This document shows, piece after piece, positions 49,651 to 58,742 of a stretch of DNA of 64,000 bases (its first letter is position 1; the number at the start of each line of letters is the position of its first letter). The DNA lies in contig CAOTKV010000001.1 of the NCBI GenBank assembly GCA_948530865.1, forward strand, positions 186,001-250,000. The letters run 5' to 3'. The notes beneath the pieces are model-generated. The model made no database searches. It was given only the letters and a program-made list of their open reading frames with translations, and was not told the origin of the DNA. Origin of the DNA: an uncultured Clostridia bacterium (GTDB taxonomy: Bacteria > Bacillota > Clostridia > TANB77 > CAG-508). Made by a program: the position numbers and the translations under genes.

Positions 49651-52173
49651 ATGGAAAATTTAAAATATTTTGATAGATTTTATATAGATAGAGAAAAGGA
49701 TATTGTTGTAGAACTATATAAAGCTGATAATATGGATGAAATAACATATATTATAAGAACTCCAAACCATAAAAGTGGAAATTTAATTACAAATTTAGCA
49801 AAAATATGTAATTTAGAAACTATAAGAGATGAAAATAATTTAAAAATAATAAAAAATACTATACCTGCTTCAATCAATGGTGGAAATGAAGAGGTATATA
49901 TTTTTAGATTAGCAGGAATGAAAATTGCTAATATATATTCAAATAGAATTGAAGTAAAAGCAAAGATGCCTGCAATTACAAAAACATTAATGTCTCAAAC
50001 AAAACAATATAATTTTGATATTAAAAAATCAATTGTAAAATCATATATTTTCAAAAAATCAAAATTTAGAACAGATGTACATACACATATGAATGCAAAC
50101 TTATCACCAGATGTTTTAATATCACTTGGAATTGCAAACCAACTTAGATATCCATTATATTACATAAAAAAATTAAACTTGAAATTAACAGAGAAACAAG
50201 AAAAATCAATTTATAAAGATAGAAAAACTGTAGAAAAACAATTTGAAAATTCAGAATTAGTTGGAAAATATTTAACAAGAAAAATAGATGATAATACATT
50301 TATAAATTTTGCAGATTTAATATTAAATAATTTAGAAAATGCACAAGAAAATCTTCAGAAGGTTAGAACAAGTTTAGCATTATTGAAAGATGGGCAAGCG
50401 GTTTTTACAAACTTAGAAAAATTGTATATTTATAGATATGTATTTTGTAAAGGAACTGTATCAGAAAATAAAATTAAATTAAATAATAATAAAATTGAAA
50501 AAATACCTGAAGCAGACATAGTAAATTATGTTAAAAAAATGATAGAAGACAAAAAAGCGGGAAGTAAATATGAACATAACACATTAAGACAAGATAAATA
50601 TTTATGGATAGCAAGAGAATATCAAAAACAAGGAATTATATATTCAGAAATTGCTGATACAGATTTAGCTAAAGTTGGTGAACCAGCAATAAAAGTCTTA
50701 GAAGATATACATGAAGTTATGCCGAAAATTGAAGAAGAAACAGGTGTACAAATCAGACTATTATTTGCGATAAGACGTATACCATTAACAATAATAAAAG
50801 ATCAAACAACAAATTCAAATTATTTAAGAGAAAATTTAGATGTTTTAAGAGCAATTGCAAGAAGTCCATATATTGTTGGAAGTGATTTTATAGGTGAAGA
50901 AATAAATGATATTACAGAACTAAAACCAGTAATAAAAGAACTTGTACAATATGCTGTAAATGAAGACGATGGATTTACAGTAAGAATACATGCAGGAGAA
51001 AATGATAGTTTAAGAGATAATGTGGCAAAATCAATAGAATGTATAAAAGATTCATTATTAGAAGGTCAGAAATTACCTAGATTTAGATTAGGTCATGGTT
51101 TATATACAGCAGATTTGAATTCAAAAGAAGGTAAAGATTTAATAAAACTAATGAAAGAAACAGGAGCAATTTTAGAGTTTCAATTAACATCTAATGTAAG
51201 ATTAAATAATTTAACAGCATTAGATAAACATCCATTAAAAACATATTTAAAAAATGGAGTTAAATGTATACAAGGTACTGATGGATGTGGATTTTACGGA
51301 ACTGATACTCTTGATGAACAGTTAGCTCTTCAAAATTTAATAGGACTTAATGAAAAAGATTTTTCAAAAATGAGAGAAGTAGAAGATGAGATAATAGAAC
51401 ATTCTAAAAAGTATTTTAAAGAGAAATCTAAGAAATTTGAAGAATTTCTTGCAGGTAGAACAATAAGAGAAGCTATACTTGAAAATGAGAAAGAAAATTT
51501 TGAAAAAAGCAAAAATAATATGATACCTATGAGAATTAGTGATAAATTAGATTCAGAAGAAATGTTAAAAACAAAAATAAAAAAATTACCAGAAGACAAA
51601 ATACCAATCATTATAGCAGGTGGAAGTTTTAATGCTAAAAATAGAGAAACAGTTTTAAGTGATGAAGGAAAAAATGCTGTAAGAAAATTAGTAGAAAACT
51701 TAGATGATGAAAAAGTATATTTTGTAGTAGGACATAAAATTAATGGATATGAAAAAGCAGTTTTAGATGTAGCAAAAGAATTAAACAAAAAAATTGAAAT
51801 AAATGCAATTGTTCCTAAAGAAGTATCTGCAGAAGAGGTAGATAATCTATTAAAAGAAAATATAAATGGAGTTAGAATATCAACAGAAAGAGAAGAAATG
51901 GGAATATACAAAAGCTTTAATTATGAAATATTTGAAAGAAGAAATTCAATAGTTGTAGCATTTGATGGAAATTCTCCAGTATCAAATTTAGTTCAAGAAG
52001 CTAAAAATGGAAAAGGAAAAGCAAAAATATATGTTAATTCAGATGTAGAAGCATTAAAAGATAAAGCAACATCATTAGAAGGATATGTAAAAGCATTTAA
52101 AGTAAATGACAATTTAGCTGAAAAAATATTATCAGACTATCCAGAATTAGGAGATGATAATAAATTAGCTTAA
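49651..52173 (+). CDS. Adenosine-deaminase-like amidohydrolase with C-terminal Rossmann (SLOG-like) domain
   Basis: This 840-residue protein has an N-terminal region of about 140 residues without assignment and a deaminase-type amidohydrolase domain (about 145-610). The metal motif is DVHTHMN (HxH) near residue 148; RIHAGEND near 447, RLGHGLY near 487 and QGTDGCGFYGTD near 545 supply the further His and Asp ligands. The C-terminal domain (about 645-830) starts IPIIIAGGSFNAKN and includes VYFVVGHKINGYEKAV, which looks like a nucleotide-sensing SLOG/TIR-type Rossmann fold (inference). A deaminase joined to a nucleotide-sensing domain is unusual. Confidence 0.75.
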   Translation: MENLKYFDRFYIDREKDIVVELYKADNMDEITYIIRTPNHKSGNLITNLAKICNLETIRDENNLKIIKNTIPASINGGNEEVYIFRLAGMKIANIYSNRIEVKAKMPAITKTLMSQTKQYNFDIKKSIVKSYIFKKSKFRTDVHTHMNANLSPDVLISLGIANQLRYPLYYIKKLNLKLTEKQEKSIYKDRKTVEKQFENSELVGKYLTRKIDDNTFINFADLILNNLENAQENLQKVRTSLALLKDGQAVFTNLEKLYIYRYVFCKGTVSENKIKLNNNKIEKIPEADIVNYVKKMIEDKKAGSKYEHNTLRQDKYLWIAREYQKQGIIYSEIADTDLAKVGEPAIKVLEDIHEVMPKIEEETGVQIRLLFAIRRIPLTIIKDQTTNSNYLRENLDVLRAIARSPYIVGSDFIGEEINDITELKPVIKELVQYAVNEDDGFTVRIHAGENDSLRDNVAKSIECIKDSLLEGQKLPRFRLGHGLYTADLNSKEGKDLIKLMKETGAILEFQLTSNVRLNNLTALDKHPLKTYLKNGVKCIQGTDGCGFYGTDTLDEQLALQNLIGLNEKDFSKMREVEDEIIEHSKKYFKEKSKKFEEFLAGRTIREAILENEKENFEKSKNNMIPMRISDKLDSEEMLKTKIKKLPEDKIPIIIAGGSFNAKNRETVLSDEGKNAVRKLVENLDDEKVYFVVGHKINGYEKAVLDVAKELNKKIEINAIVPKEVSAEEVDNLLKENINGVRISTEREEMGIYKSFNYEIFERRNSIVVAFDGNSPVSNLVQEAKNGKGKAKIYVNSDVEALKDKATSLEGYVKAFKVNDNLAEKILSDYPELGDDNKLA

Positions 52174-52197
52174 AAAATTACATTTTTATAACAAATA

Positions 52198-52226
52198 TTG
52201 AATTATTATCTACATATTGGTAAAAT
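52198..52226 (+). promoter_or_regulatory. Promoter
   Basis: TTGAAT (52198-52203), 17 bases, TAAAAT (52221-52226), ahead of the 52267 gene. Confidence 0.6.
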
Positions 52227-52266
52227 ATACTTGTAATACGTAAAAAAAATAGAGGTATAACAAAAG

Positions 52267-52821
52267 ATGGAGTCAAAAAGAAATAAGAAAAATTTGTATA
52301 TAAATGTACAAAATGCTATAAAAAGTGCTAAAATACAAAAGTATTTTAGAGAGCATCAAGAAGTCTCAGAAGAAGGGCTTACTTTTTTGGGGTATTTTAA
52401 CAAGAAAAATGATTTACAAATAGAAAAGTTAAAAAATCTAAAATTAAAAATTCAATTACTTCAAACAGTTAAAGTAAAAGAAAATGAAAAAAGCGATTCA
52501 AAAGATATGATGTCAGATTTATATGCATGTGCAATTGCTGATTTAGCAGGAAAGTTTACATCAGAAATGAGTACATTATATAATGAAATAAAGATGGATT
52601 GTAATGAATCACAAGAAGAATTAGAAGAAACAGTTTATAAAATGGCTTTAGAGAAAATTGCAAATAGTAAAAATTATTTACCAGTTGCTCATAAAGAAAA
52701 ACAATTTGAAATATTTGGAGATACTAAAGCACAAATAGAATTTTTAAGGTTAGAAAATAGAAATATAGAAAATCAAATTATTCTTGAAAGAGGAAGTAAA
52801 TTTGAAACAGAATTTAAGTAG
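52267..52821 (+). CDS. Hypothetical helical protein
   Basis: I do not recognise this family. The 184-residue product is charged and largely helical, with LYACAIADLAGKF near the middle and a C-terminal helix rich in Glu and Asn (FLRLENRNIENQI). There is no membrane segment or metal motif. It lies between the deaminase-like gene and rpmF and has its own promoter; AGAGG precedes ATG at a distance. Confidence 0.6.
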   Translation: MESKRNKKNLYINVQNAIKSAKIQKYFREHQEVSEEGLTFLGYFNKKNDLQIEKLKNLKLKIQLLQTVKVKENEKSDSKDMMSDLYACAIADLAGKFTSEMSTLYNEIKMDCNESQEELEETVYKMALEKIANSKNYLPVAHKEKQFEIFGDTKAQIEFLRLENRNIENQIILERGSKFETEFK

Positions 52822-52827
52822 AAATGC

Positions 52828-52870
52828 TTGACAAAGTTGCTAAGAGGTTGTATACTATTTTAGTAACTTT
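52828..52870 (+). promoter_or_regulatory. rpmF promoter inside an inverted repeat
   Basis: TTGACA (52828-52833), 17 bases, TATACT (52851-52856). AAAGTTGCTAA (52833-52843) and TTAGTAACTTT (52860-52870) form an 11-base inverted repeat (one mismatch) enclosing the -10 box; a candidate operator. Confidence 0.6.
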
Positions 52871-52924
52871 GAAATAAAATTTATTTTGACATATATAAAA
52901 AAGTCACTAAAGGAGGGAATTGAA

Positions 52925-53107
52925 ATGGCACAACCAAAAAGAAGATGGTCAAAAGCTAGAACTGGATCAAAAAGATCTACATGGAAAATAGAAGAAACAA
53001 ATTTATCAACATGTTCACATTGTCATCAACCAGTTAGACCACATACTGTTTGCTCAAATTGTGGTTACTATGATGGAAAAGAAGTAATTGCTAAAAAAGC
53101 TGAATAA
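52925..53107 (+). CDS. rpmF: Ribosomal protein bL32
   Basis: AAGGAGG lies 8-9 bases before ATG 52925. The 60-residue protein starts MAQPKRRWSKARTGSKR, typical of bL32 (AVPKRK.SK.R...RR), and carries the zinc-ribbon form with four Cys (CSHCHQPV and CSNCGYY). It is a large-subunit protein. The frame extends upstream to 52886 but the start is clear. Confidence 0.95.
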   Translation: MAQPKRRWSKARTGSKRSTWKIEETNLSTCSHCHQPVRPHTVCSNCGYYDGKEVIAKKAE

Positions 53108-53122
53108 TTAAAAACAACTTAT

Positions 53123-53154
53123 AAAAGACATATTTTTATATGTCTTTTTTTGTT
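53123..53154 (+). terminator. Rho-independent terminator after rpmF
   Basis: AAAAGACATAT (53123-53133) and ATATGTCTTTT (53138-53148) pair, followed by a T-run. Confidence 0.85.
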
Positions 53155-53218
53155 TACAAAATTCGCTTTTTATTATAAAATAATCAAGTAAAAAAGTATT
53201 TTTTAATTAGGAGTGTTT

Positions 53219-53713
53219 ATGGAAGATAGAATAGACAAACAAAATTATTATTTAGATATAGCAGAAACTGTTGCATCAAGAGCAACATGTTTAAGAAAAA
53301 AATATGGATCTGTAATAGTTAATCATGATCAAATAATTGCTACTGGATATTGTGGTGCACCTAGAGGAAGAATTAATTGTTGTGATTTAGGATATTGCAC
53401 AAAGAAAAAATTACTTCCAGATCAAAGACATAGTGGATATGATGCTTGTAGATCTGTACATAGTGAGCAAAATGCGATTATAAGTGCTTCGAGAGAAGAA
53501 ATGATTGGAGCAACATTATATCTTGTTGGATATAGAACAGAAAATCATGATTATGAAGAAGGTGCAGCACCTTGCTTGATGTGTAGAAAATTAATAATAA
53601 ATGCAGGAATTGAAAAAGTTTATGTAAGAGTTAATAAAACAGAATATCATATTTTTGATGTAGAAGAATGGGTAAAAAATGATGAACTTTTAAATGGGCA
53701 ATTACAATACTAA
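53219..53713 (+). CDS. Cytidine/deoxycytidylate deaminase family protein
   Basis: AGGAG lies five bases before ATG 53219, preferred over GTG 53213. The 164-residue zinc enzyme has the catalytic motif HSEQNAI near residue 81 (HxE) and PCLMC near 119 (PCxxC). Two further Cys in INCCDLGYCTKK near residue 60 fit the dCMP-deaminase type, which supplies dUMP for thymidylate. ComE-type late competence deaminase is the same family. A TTG-started membrane protein gene follows 25 bases later. Confidence 0.88.
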   Translation: MEDRIDKQNYYLDIAETVASRATCLRKKYGSVIVNHDQIIATGYCGAPRGRINCCDLGYCTKKKLLPDQRHSGYDACRSVHSEQNAIISASREEMIGATLYLVGYRTENHDYEEGAAPCLMCRKLIINAGIEKVYVRVNKTEYHIFDVEEWVKNDELLNGQLQY

Positions 53714-53738
53714 ATTATTGTAAAAGAGGGAGTTTAAA

Positions 53739-55404
53739 TTGAAAGAAAAAATATTAAAAAACAAAAAAAATATAGATTATCTAATATTAATAATTATAGG
53801 ATTTATTCTATGTATACCATTAATGAATTCATCATTAGATGTTTATCACGATGATGGAATTCAACATATATCAAGAGCATTTGGAACCTTATCGTCTATA
53901 AAACAAAATGGATTTTTTCCAAATGTAATTATTGAATTTGCAGACAATTTTGGATATTCATGGAATTTATTTTATGGTCCATTAACTACATATGGAATTA
54001 TTATTATTAATTTTATTTCTAATAATTTTATAATCGCCTATAAAATATTTGCTTTTATATCATTAATATTATCTGGAATTTTTATGTATAAATTTATAAA
54101 TGCATATACTAAAAATAACAATGTCGCATTACTTGCTAGTATATTATATATGACATTTCCATATCATTTAACAGATTTATATACTAGAAATGCAATTGCT
54201 GAATATGCTTCATTTATGTTTATACCATTAGTTTTTTACGGATTATATAATTTATTTTATACATCAAATAAACATTACTATTTAGCAATTCGGAGCAATA
54301 GGTTTGATATTAACACACAATATTTCAACAATGCTTGTTGCTTTTTTTGCACTATTATATTTAGGACTAAATTTTGAAAAGATAAAGCAATCTCATATAA
54401 AAAAAGGATTAATTATTAATATTATTTTTATTTTCCTTATTACAAGTTTTTATTGGATACCATTATTAGAGGCAAAATTTACAGCTAATTATCAAGTATA
54501 TGAACCAGGTATGATGGCAACAAATGAAAATACAGCAAGCCATGGTTTGAAATTAAGACAATTTTTTGTAACTTTAAATGATGGGGCTTATGTATTTGAA
54601 CTTGGAATTCATTTTATAATAATTTTAGCATTTTCTATAATGGCATTTAAAAATATAAAACAAGAACTAAAGGAAACATATGGATTTTTTCTAATATCAG
54701 GAGTTTTTTCATTATGGATGTCTACAAAATATTTTCCATGGAAGATACTTCCAGAAGAGATTTGTATTATTCAATTTCCATGGAGATGTATGATGCTTGC
54801 AGGATTTTTCTTTAGTGTTGTGTGTGCATTAAATATATATACACTTGTAAAGAAATTTAATGGAAAAGATGTTGCTATTATTTCAGCAATTTCAATAATA
54901 TATGTTTCAGCATTATCAGGGATGATACCATATAATAATGAAATAAAAAATATAGAAAATATAGAACTTGGTAAAATTTCAGGAAGTGAATATGAAACAG
55001 TAGCAGGGACTGCCAAAGCAGAATACTTACCAGCTAGTGCATATGAAAATAGATTTTATATAGCAACAAGAGATGATAATATTTATACATTAGAAGGAAA
55101 AGCAGTAATTGAAAACGAATCAAAAAATGGAACTCATTATACTGCTAATATAAGAACTTTTGAGGAAGAATACACAATACTAGAATTACCTTATATTTAT
55201 TATCCAGGATATGAAGTAAGACTTGATGGAATGATTTGTCAATCTTTTGAGACAGAGAATGGATTTTTAGGAATAGTTTTAGGAAAAGATGATTCAGCAG
55301 AATTAGAAGTAAATTATAAAGGAACTATTGCAATGGCAATTTCAATTATGATTTCTGTAACATCAAGTATTATATTAGTAATTTATGTATGTAAAAAACA
55401 CTAA
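53739..55404 (+). CDS. Large polytopic membrane protein (GT-C/6-PTPS-related type), +1 shift at CGGA
   Basis: TTG 53739 follows GAGGGAG. The zero frame ends at 54377, while the second frame has no ribosome site. Skipping the C of CGGA at 54291 joins them into one 554-residue protein. It has about ten membrane helices, an early acidic loop (DVYHDDGIQH, residues 32-41) like the catalytic Asp loop of GT-C sugar transferases, and a large outer domain near the C-terminus (YIYYPGYEVRLDG) as in YfhO-like and 6-PTPS-related membrane proteins. The joined part reads YYLAIGAIGLILTHNIS, a continuous membrane helix with the family's THN motif. Confidence 0.8.
54291..54294 (+). other. CGGA +1 shift site in membrane protein gene
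   Basis: ATT CGG AGC AAT in zero frame leads out of the hydrophobic helix; ATT (C) GGA GCA ATA GGT continues the helix and the family motif THN. Confidence 0.82.
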
Positions 55405-55408
55405 AACC

Positions 55409-55437
55409 TTGAAAAATAAGGAAATTTGTTATATAAT
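55409..55437 (+). promoter_or_regulatory. der promoter
   Basis: TTGAAA (55409-55414), 17 bases, TATAAT (55432-55437). Confidence 0.72.
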
Positions 55438-55473
55438 ATATAAACTTTTAAAAATATAAGTAAGGAGATAAAA

Positions 55474-56802
55474 ATGTCTAAACCAATAGTCGCAATAATT
55501 GGAAAACCAAATGTAGGAAAATCAAGATTTTTCAATTATGTAGTAGGTCAAAGAATATCAATAGTAGAAGATACACCAGGAGTCACTAGAGATAGAGTTT
55601 ATGCAGATACATCATGGAGAGATAGAGAATTCACATTAATAGATACAGGTGGTATAGAGCCAGAATCACAAGATATAATAATTTCGCAAATGAGAGAACA
55701 AGCAAATATTGCCATAGGAGTTGCAGATGTTATAATATTTATGACAGATATTAGACAAGGAGTTACAGCTGCTGATACAGAAATTGCAATGATGCTAAAG
55801 AAATCTCACAAACCAATTATTTTAGTATGTAATAAATCAGACAATTATGGGGAGCCACCAGCAGAACTTTATGAATTTTATAATTTAGGTATAGGAGAAC
55901 CTCATCCTATTTCAGCAGCTAATGCAATAGGAATTGGTGATTTATTAGATGAGATATATGATAAATTACCACCTAAAGATGAAAATGAATCTGATAATGA
56001 TAGAATAAAAGTTGCAATAATAGGAAAGCCAAATGTTGGAAAGTCTTCACTTTTGAATAAAATATTAGGAGAAGATAGAAGTATAGTAAGTAATATTGCG
56101 GGAACAACTAGAGATGCAATAGATTCAAATTTTGAAAATGAATATGGAAAATACACTTTTATAGATACAGCAGGAGTTAGAAAAAAAGCAAAAGTAAATG
56201 AATCTATTGAGAAATTTAGTGTAATGAGAACTCTTTTAGCAATTGAAAGAGCCGATGTTTGTTTAGTTTTGATAGATGCAAATGAAGGTGTAACAGATCA
56301 AGATGCTAAAATTTTAGGAGAGGCTCATGAAGCAGGAAAAGGAATAATAATAGTAGTAAATAAGTGGGATGAAATAGAAAAGGAAAATGGAACTTTAGAA
56401 AAATTCAAAAAAGAAGTTTACAATTCTCTTTCTTATGCTAGCTATGCACCAATATTATTCATATCAGCTAAAACTGGACAAAGAGTAAATAAAATTTTTG
56501 AAATGGTAAATCATGTAGCAGAAGAAAATGATAAAAGAATTTCAACATCTGTAATAAATGAAGTAATAAATGAAGCAATAGCTGTAGTTCAACCACCAAC
56601 AGATAAAGGAAAAAGATTAAAGATAATGTATGGAACTCAAGCATGTTCTAAACCACCAACATTTGTTATTTTTTGTAATAACAAATCTTTATTCCATTTT
56701 TCTTATCAAAGATATTTAATAAATTGTTTTAGAAATAATTTTGGATTTGAAGGAACACCAGTTAGATTGATAATTAGAGAAAAGGGTGAAAAAGATAATT
56801 AA
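55474..56802 (+). CDS. der: Ribosome-assembly GTPase Der (EngA)
   Basis: This 442-residue protein has two tandem GTPase domains. The first has GKPNVGKS near residue 10, DTGG near 57 and NKSD near 117. The second has GKPNVGKSS near 184, DTAG near 232 and NKWD near 297. A C-terminal KH-like domain ends in the conserved TPVRLIIREK. Der helps mature the 50S ribosomal subunit. The first P-loop is followed by RFFN in place of the usual TLFN, a mild oddity. It heads a der-plsY-gpsA cluster common in Bacillota. Confidence 0.96.
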   Translation: MSKPIVAIIGKPNVGKSRFFNYVVGQRISIVEDTPGVTRDRVYADTSWRDREFTLIDTGGIEPESQDIIISQMREQANIAIGVADVIIFMTDIRQGVTAADTEIAMMLKKSHKPIILVCNKSDNYGEPPAELYEFYNLGIGEPHPISAANAIGIGDLLDEIYDKLPPKDENESDNDRIKVAIIGKPNVGKSSLLNKILGEDRSIVSNIAGTTRDAIDSNFENEYGKYTFIDTAGVRKKAKVNESIEKFSVMRTLLAIERADVCLVLIDANEGVTDQDAKILGEAHEAGKGIIIVVNKWDEIEKENGTLEKFKKEVYNSLSYASYAPILFISAKTGQRVNKIFEMVNHVAEENDKRISTSVINEVINEAIAVVQPPTDKGKRLKIMYGTQACSKPPTFVIFCNNKSLFHFSYQRYLINCFRNNFGFEGTPVRLIIREKGEKDN

Positions 56803-56812
56803 ATCAAATTGA

Positions 56813-56841
56813 TTGACTATTATATATTTTTATAATATAGT
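56813..56841 (+). promoter_or_regulatory. plsY promoter
   Basis: TTGACT (56813-56818), 17 bases, TATAGT (56836-56841). Confidence 0.6.
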
Positions 56842-56872
56842 ATGGTCAAACAGACAAAAGCAAAATAAGTAC

Positions 56873-56894
56873 TAATACTGTAATAACAGTATTA
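56873..56894. repeat. 9-bp perfect inverted repeat before plsY
   Basis: TAATACTGT and ACAGTATTA, four bases apart, end eight bases before the AGGAGG of plsY. This may be an operator or a translation-controlling hairpin. Confidence 0.5.
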
Positions 56895-56912
56895 CCAAAA
56901 GGAGGAACTATT

Positions 56913-57584
56913 ATGGTAGTATACATAATAATGGCAATTATTGCTTATTCAATAGGAAGTATTAATTTTTCTGTTTTAGTTAGCAGAAAAATGGCGGGAT
57001 TTGATGTAAGAGAAAAAGGAAGTGGAAATGCAGGGTCAACAAATGTTTTAAGAACAGTAGGAAAAAAAGCTGCAGTTATTACATTAGTTTGTGATATTTT
57101 AAAAGGAATTGTAGCAGTTTTAATATCAATATTAATTGGAAAAATCGCAAAAGAATGTAGTTCTGCAATTTTAGTAGAAATTGCAGCATTAGCAGTTGTT
57201 TTAGGACATACTTTTCCTATATTTTTTGAGTTTAGAGGAGGAAAAGGTGTTGCAACAAGTTTAGGTCTTGTTTTAATAATAAATTGGAAAATTGGACTAA
57301 TTTGTTTAGTATTTGCGCTTGCATTAATGGCAATTACAAGAATGGTGTCTTTAGGATCAATTTCAGCAGCAGTATTATTTGCTGTATTAACATTATTTAT
57401 TAGAGATTCATATATAGTTGAATATGAAGCTAGTTTTATAATATTTGGAATATTATTAGCAGCATTTGTTGTATTCAACCATAGGAGTAATTTAAAAAGA
57501 ATTATTTCAGGAACTGAGAATAAATTAAGCTTTAGTAAAAAAGAAGAACCAGCTAAAGAACAAAACGAAGTAAAAGATAAATAA
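56913..57584 (+). CDS. plsY: Glycerol-3-phosphate acyltransferase PlsY
   Basis: This 223-residue membrane enzyme moves an acyl group from acyl-phosphate to glycerol 3-phosphate, the first step of phospholipid synthesis. It has about five helices and all three family motifs: GSGNAGSTNVLR near residue 37, LGHTFPIFFEFRGGKGVAT near 100, and a later NHRSN near 189. The tail is a charged extension. gpsA, which makes its substrate, is next. Confidence 0.95.
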   Translation: MVVYIIMAIIAYSIGSINFSVLVSRKMAGFDVREKGSGNAGSTNVLRTVGKKAAVITLVCDILKGIVAVLISILIGKIAKECSSAILVEIAALAVVLGHTFPIFFEFRGGKGVATSLGLVLIINWKIGLICLVFALALMAITRMVSLGSISAAVLFAVLTLFIRDSYIVEYEASFIIFGILLAAFVVFNHRSNLKRIISGTENKLSFSKKEEPAKEQNEVKDK

Positions 57585-57629
57585 TTTTCACATAAAATTC
57601 ACAAAATGGAAATAAAAAGACAAGAGTAT

Positions 57630-57664
57630 CAAAATAAAATTATAAAGCAAATAATTTTATTTTG
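57630..57664. repeat. 14-bp perfect AT-rich inverted repeat before gpsA
   Basis: CAAAATAAAATTAT (57630-57643) and its exact complement (57651-57664) with a seven-base loop. A weak terminator or mRNA hairpin between plsY and gpsA. Confidence 0.55.
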
Positions 57665-57688
57665 TAAAAAAATTAAGGAGAATATCAA

Positions 57689-58675
57689 ATGAAAAAAATA
57701 GCAATAATAGGAAGTGGAAGCTGGGGATGTGCATTAGGAATATATCTAGCTAAAAATGGAAATGAAGTAAAAATATGGTCATTTAATGAAGAAGAAAAAA
57801 GAATGATAAATGAAGAAAAAAAATGTGTTTTCTTACCAAAAGCAGTTATACCAGATAATATAATTTGCTCAGGAGATTTTAAGGAAGTTTTAGAAGGAGC
57901 AGAAATTATTTTACATGTAACTCCTTCAAAATTTGTAAGAAGTACATTAAAGCAATATAAAGATTTAGTAAAAAAAGAGCAATTTTTTGTAATGTGTTCA
58001 AAAGGTTTTGAAGCAGAAACAAATTTAACTTTAGATGATGTCATAGAAGAAGAATTACCAAATGTTCGTTATGGAATACTATCAGGACCAAGTCATGCAG
58101 AAGAAGTTTCTTTAGATATACCAACAGCATTAGTAATTGCATCAAAATATGAAGCTTTGAAAGAAGAAATTATAGAAGCTTTTAAATCAAATACAATGAG
58201 AATTTACAAATCTAGTGATGTAAGAGGTGCAGAGCTTGGAGCAGCATTAAAAAATATAATCGCTTTTTGTGCTGGAGCAGCAGTAGGATTAGAACTTGGA
58301 GATAATACATTTGCAGCATTACTTACAAGAGGTTTAGTAGAAATTGCAAGACTTGGAACAACAATGGGAGGAGAAGAAAAAACATTTTATGGTTTAACAG
58401 GTTTAGGTGATTTAATAGTAACATGTGGAAGTGAGCATAGTAGAAATAGAAGAGCAGGAGAATTAATAGGAAAAGGCTACTCAATAGATGAAGCTAAAAA
58501 GCAAATAGGAATGACAATCGAAAGTATTGATAATATTGATGTTGCATATAGTTTAGCTCAAAAATACAATGTTGAAATGCCAATAGTAAATGCAGTATAC
58601 GATGTATTATATAATGGATTAGATGCAAGAGAAGCTGTTAACAATTTAATGACAAGAGAATTAAAAGAAGAATAA
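57689..58675 (+). CDS. gpsA: NAD(P)-dependent glycerol-3-phosphate dehydrogenase
   Basis: This 328-residue enzyme reduces dihydroxyacetone phosphate to glycerol 3-phosphate for phospholipids. It starts with the nucleotide-binding GSGSWGCALG (residues 8-17). The catalytic Lys lies in ALKNIIAFCAG near residue 190, and the substrate motif GLTGLGDLIVTC near 240 is followed by the conserved SRNRRAGE. AAGGAG precedes ATG. It supplies the PlsY substrate from the neighbouring gene. Confidence 0.95.
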   Translation: MKKIAIIGSGSWGCALGIYLAKNGNEVKIWSFNEEEKRMINEEKKCVFLPKAVIPDNIICSGDFKEVLEGAEIILHVTPSKFVRSTLKQYKDLVKKEQFFVMCSKGFEAETNLTLDDVIEEELPNVRYGILSGPSHAEEVSLDIPTALVIASKYEALKEEIIEAFKSNTMRIYKSSDVRGAELGAALKNIIAFCAGAAVGLELGDNTFAALLTRGLVEIARLGTTMGGEEKTFYGLTGLGDLIVTCGSEHSRNRRAGELIGKGYSIDEAKKQIGMTIESIDNIDVAYSLAQKYNVEMPIVNAVYDVLYNGLDAREAVNNLMTRELKEE

Positions 58676-58742
58676 ACTAACGTAAAGAGTATAAAATAAA
58701 TATAATATTTCATAAACTAAAGTAAAAAGGGAGGAATTAGAA

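Noticed and set aside
9272..54294. CGG reassigned to another amino acid (as in some low-GC Bacillota)
   Set aside because: Changing the meaning of CGG leaves the frame unchanged, and all five genes still run into stops or nonsense. Only a one-base shift restores homology.
9272..54294. Random sequencing errors as the cause of the five frameshifts
   Set aside because: Five independent errors would not all be a C before GGA and all create CGG. A systematic, modification-linked basecalling error is still possible and must be checked in raw reads, so I keep it as the main alternative rather than the explanation.
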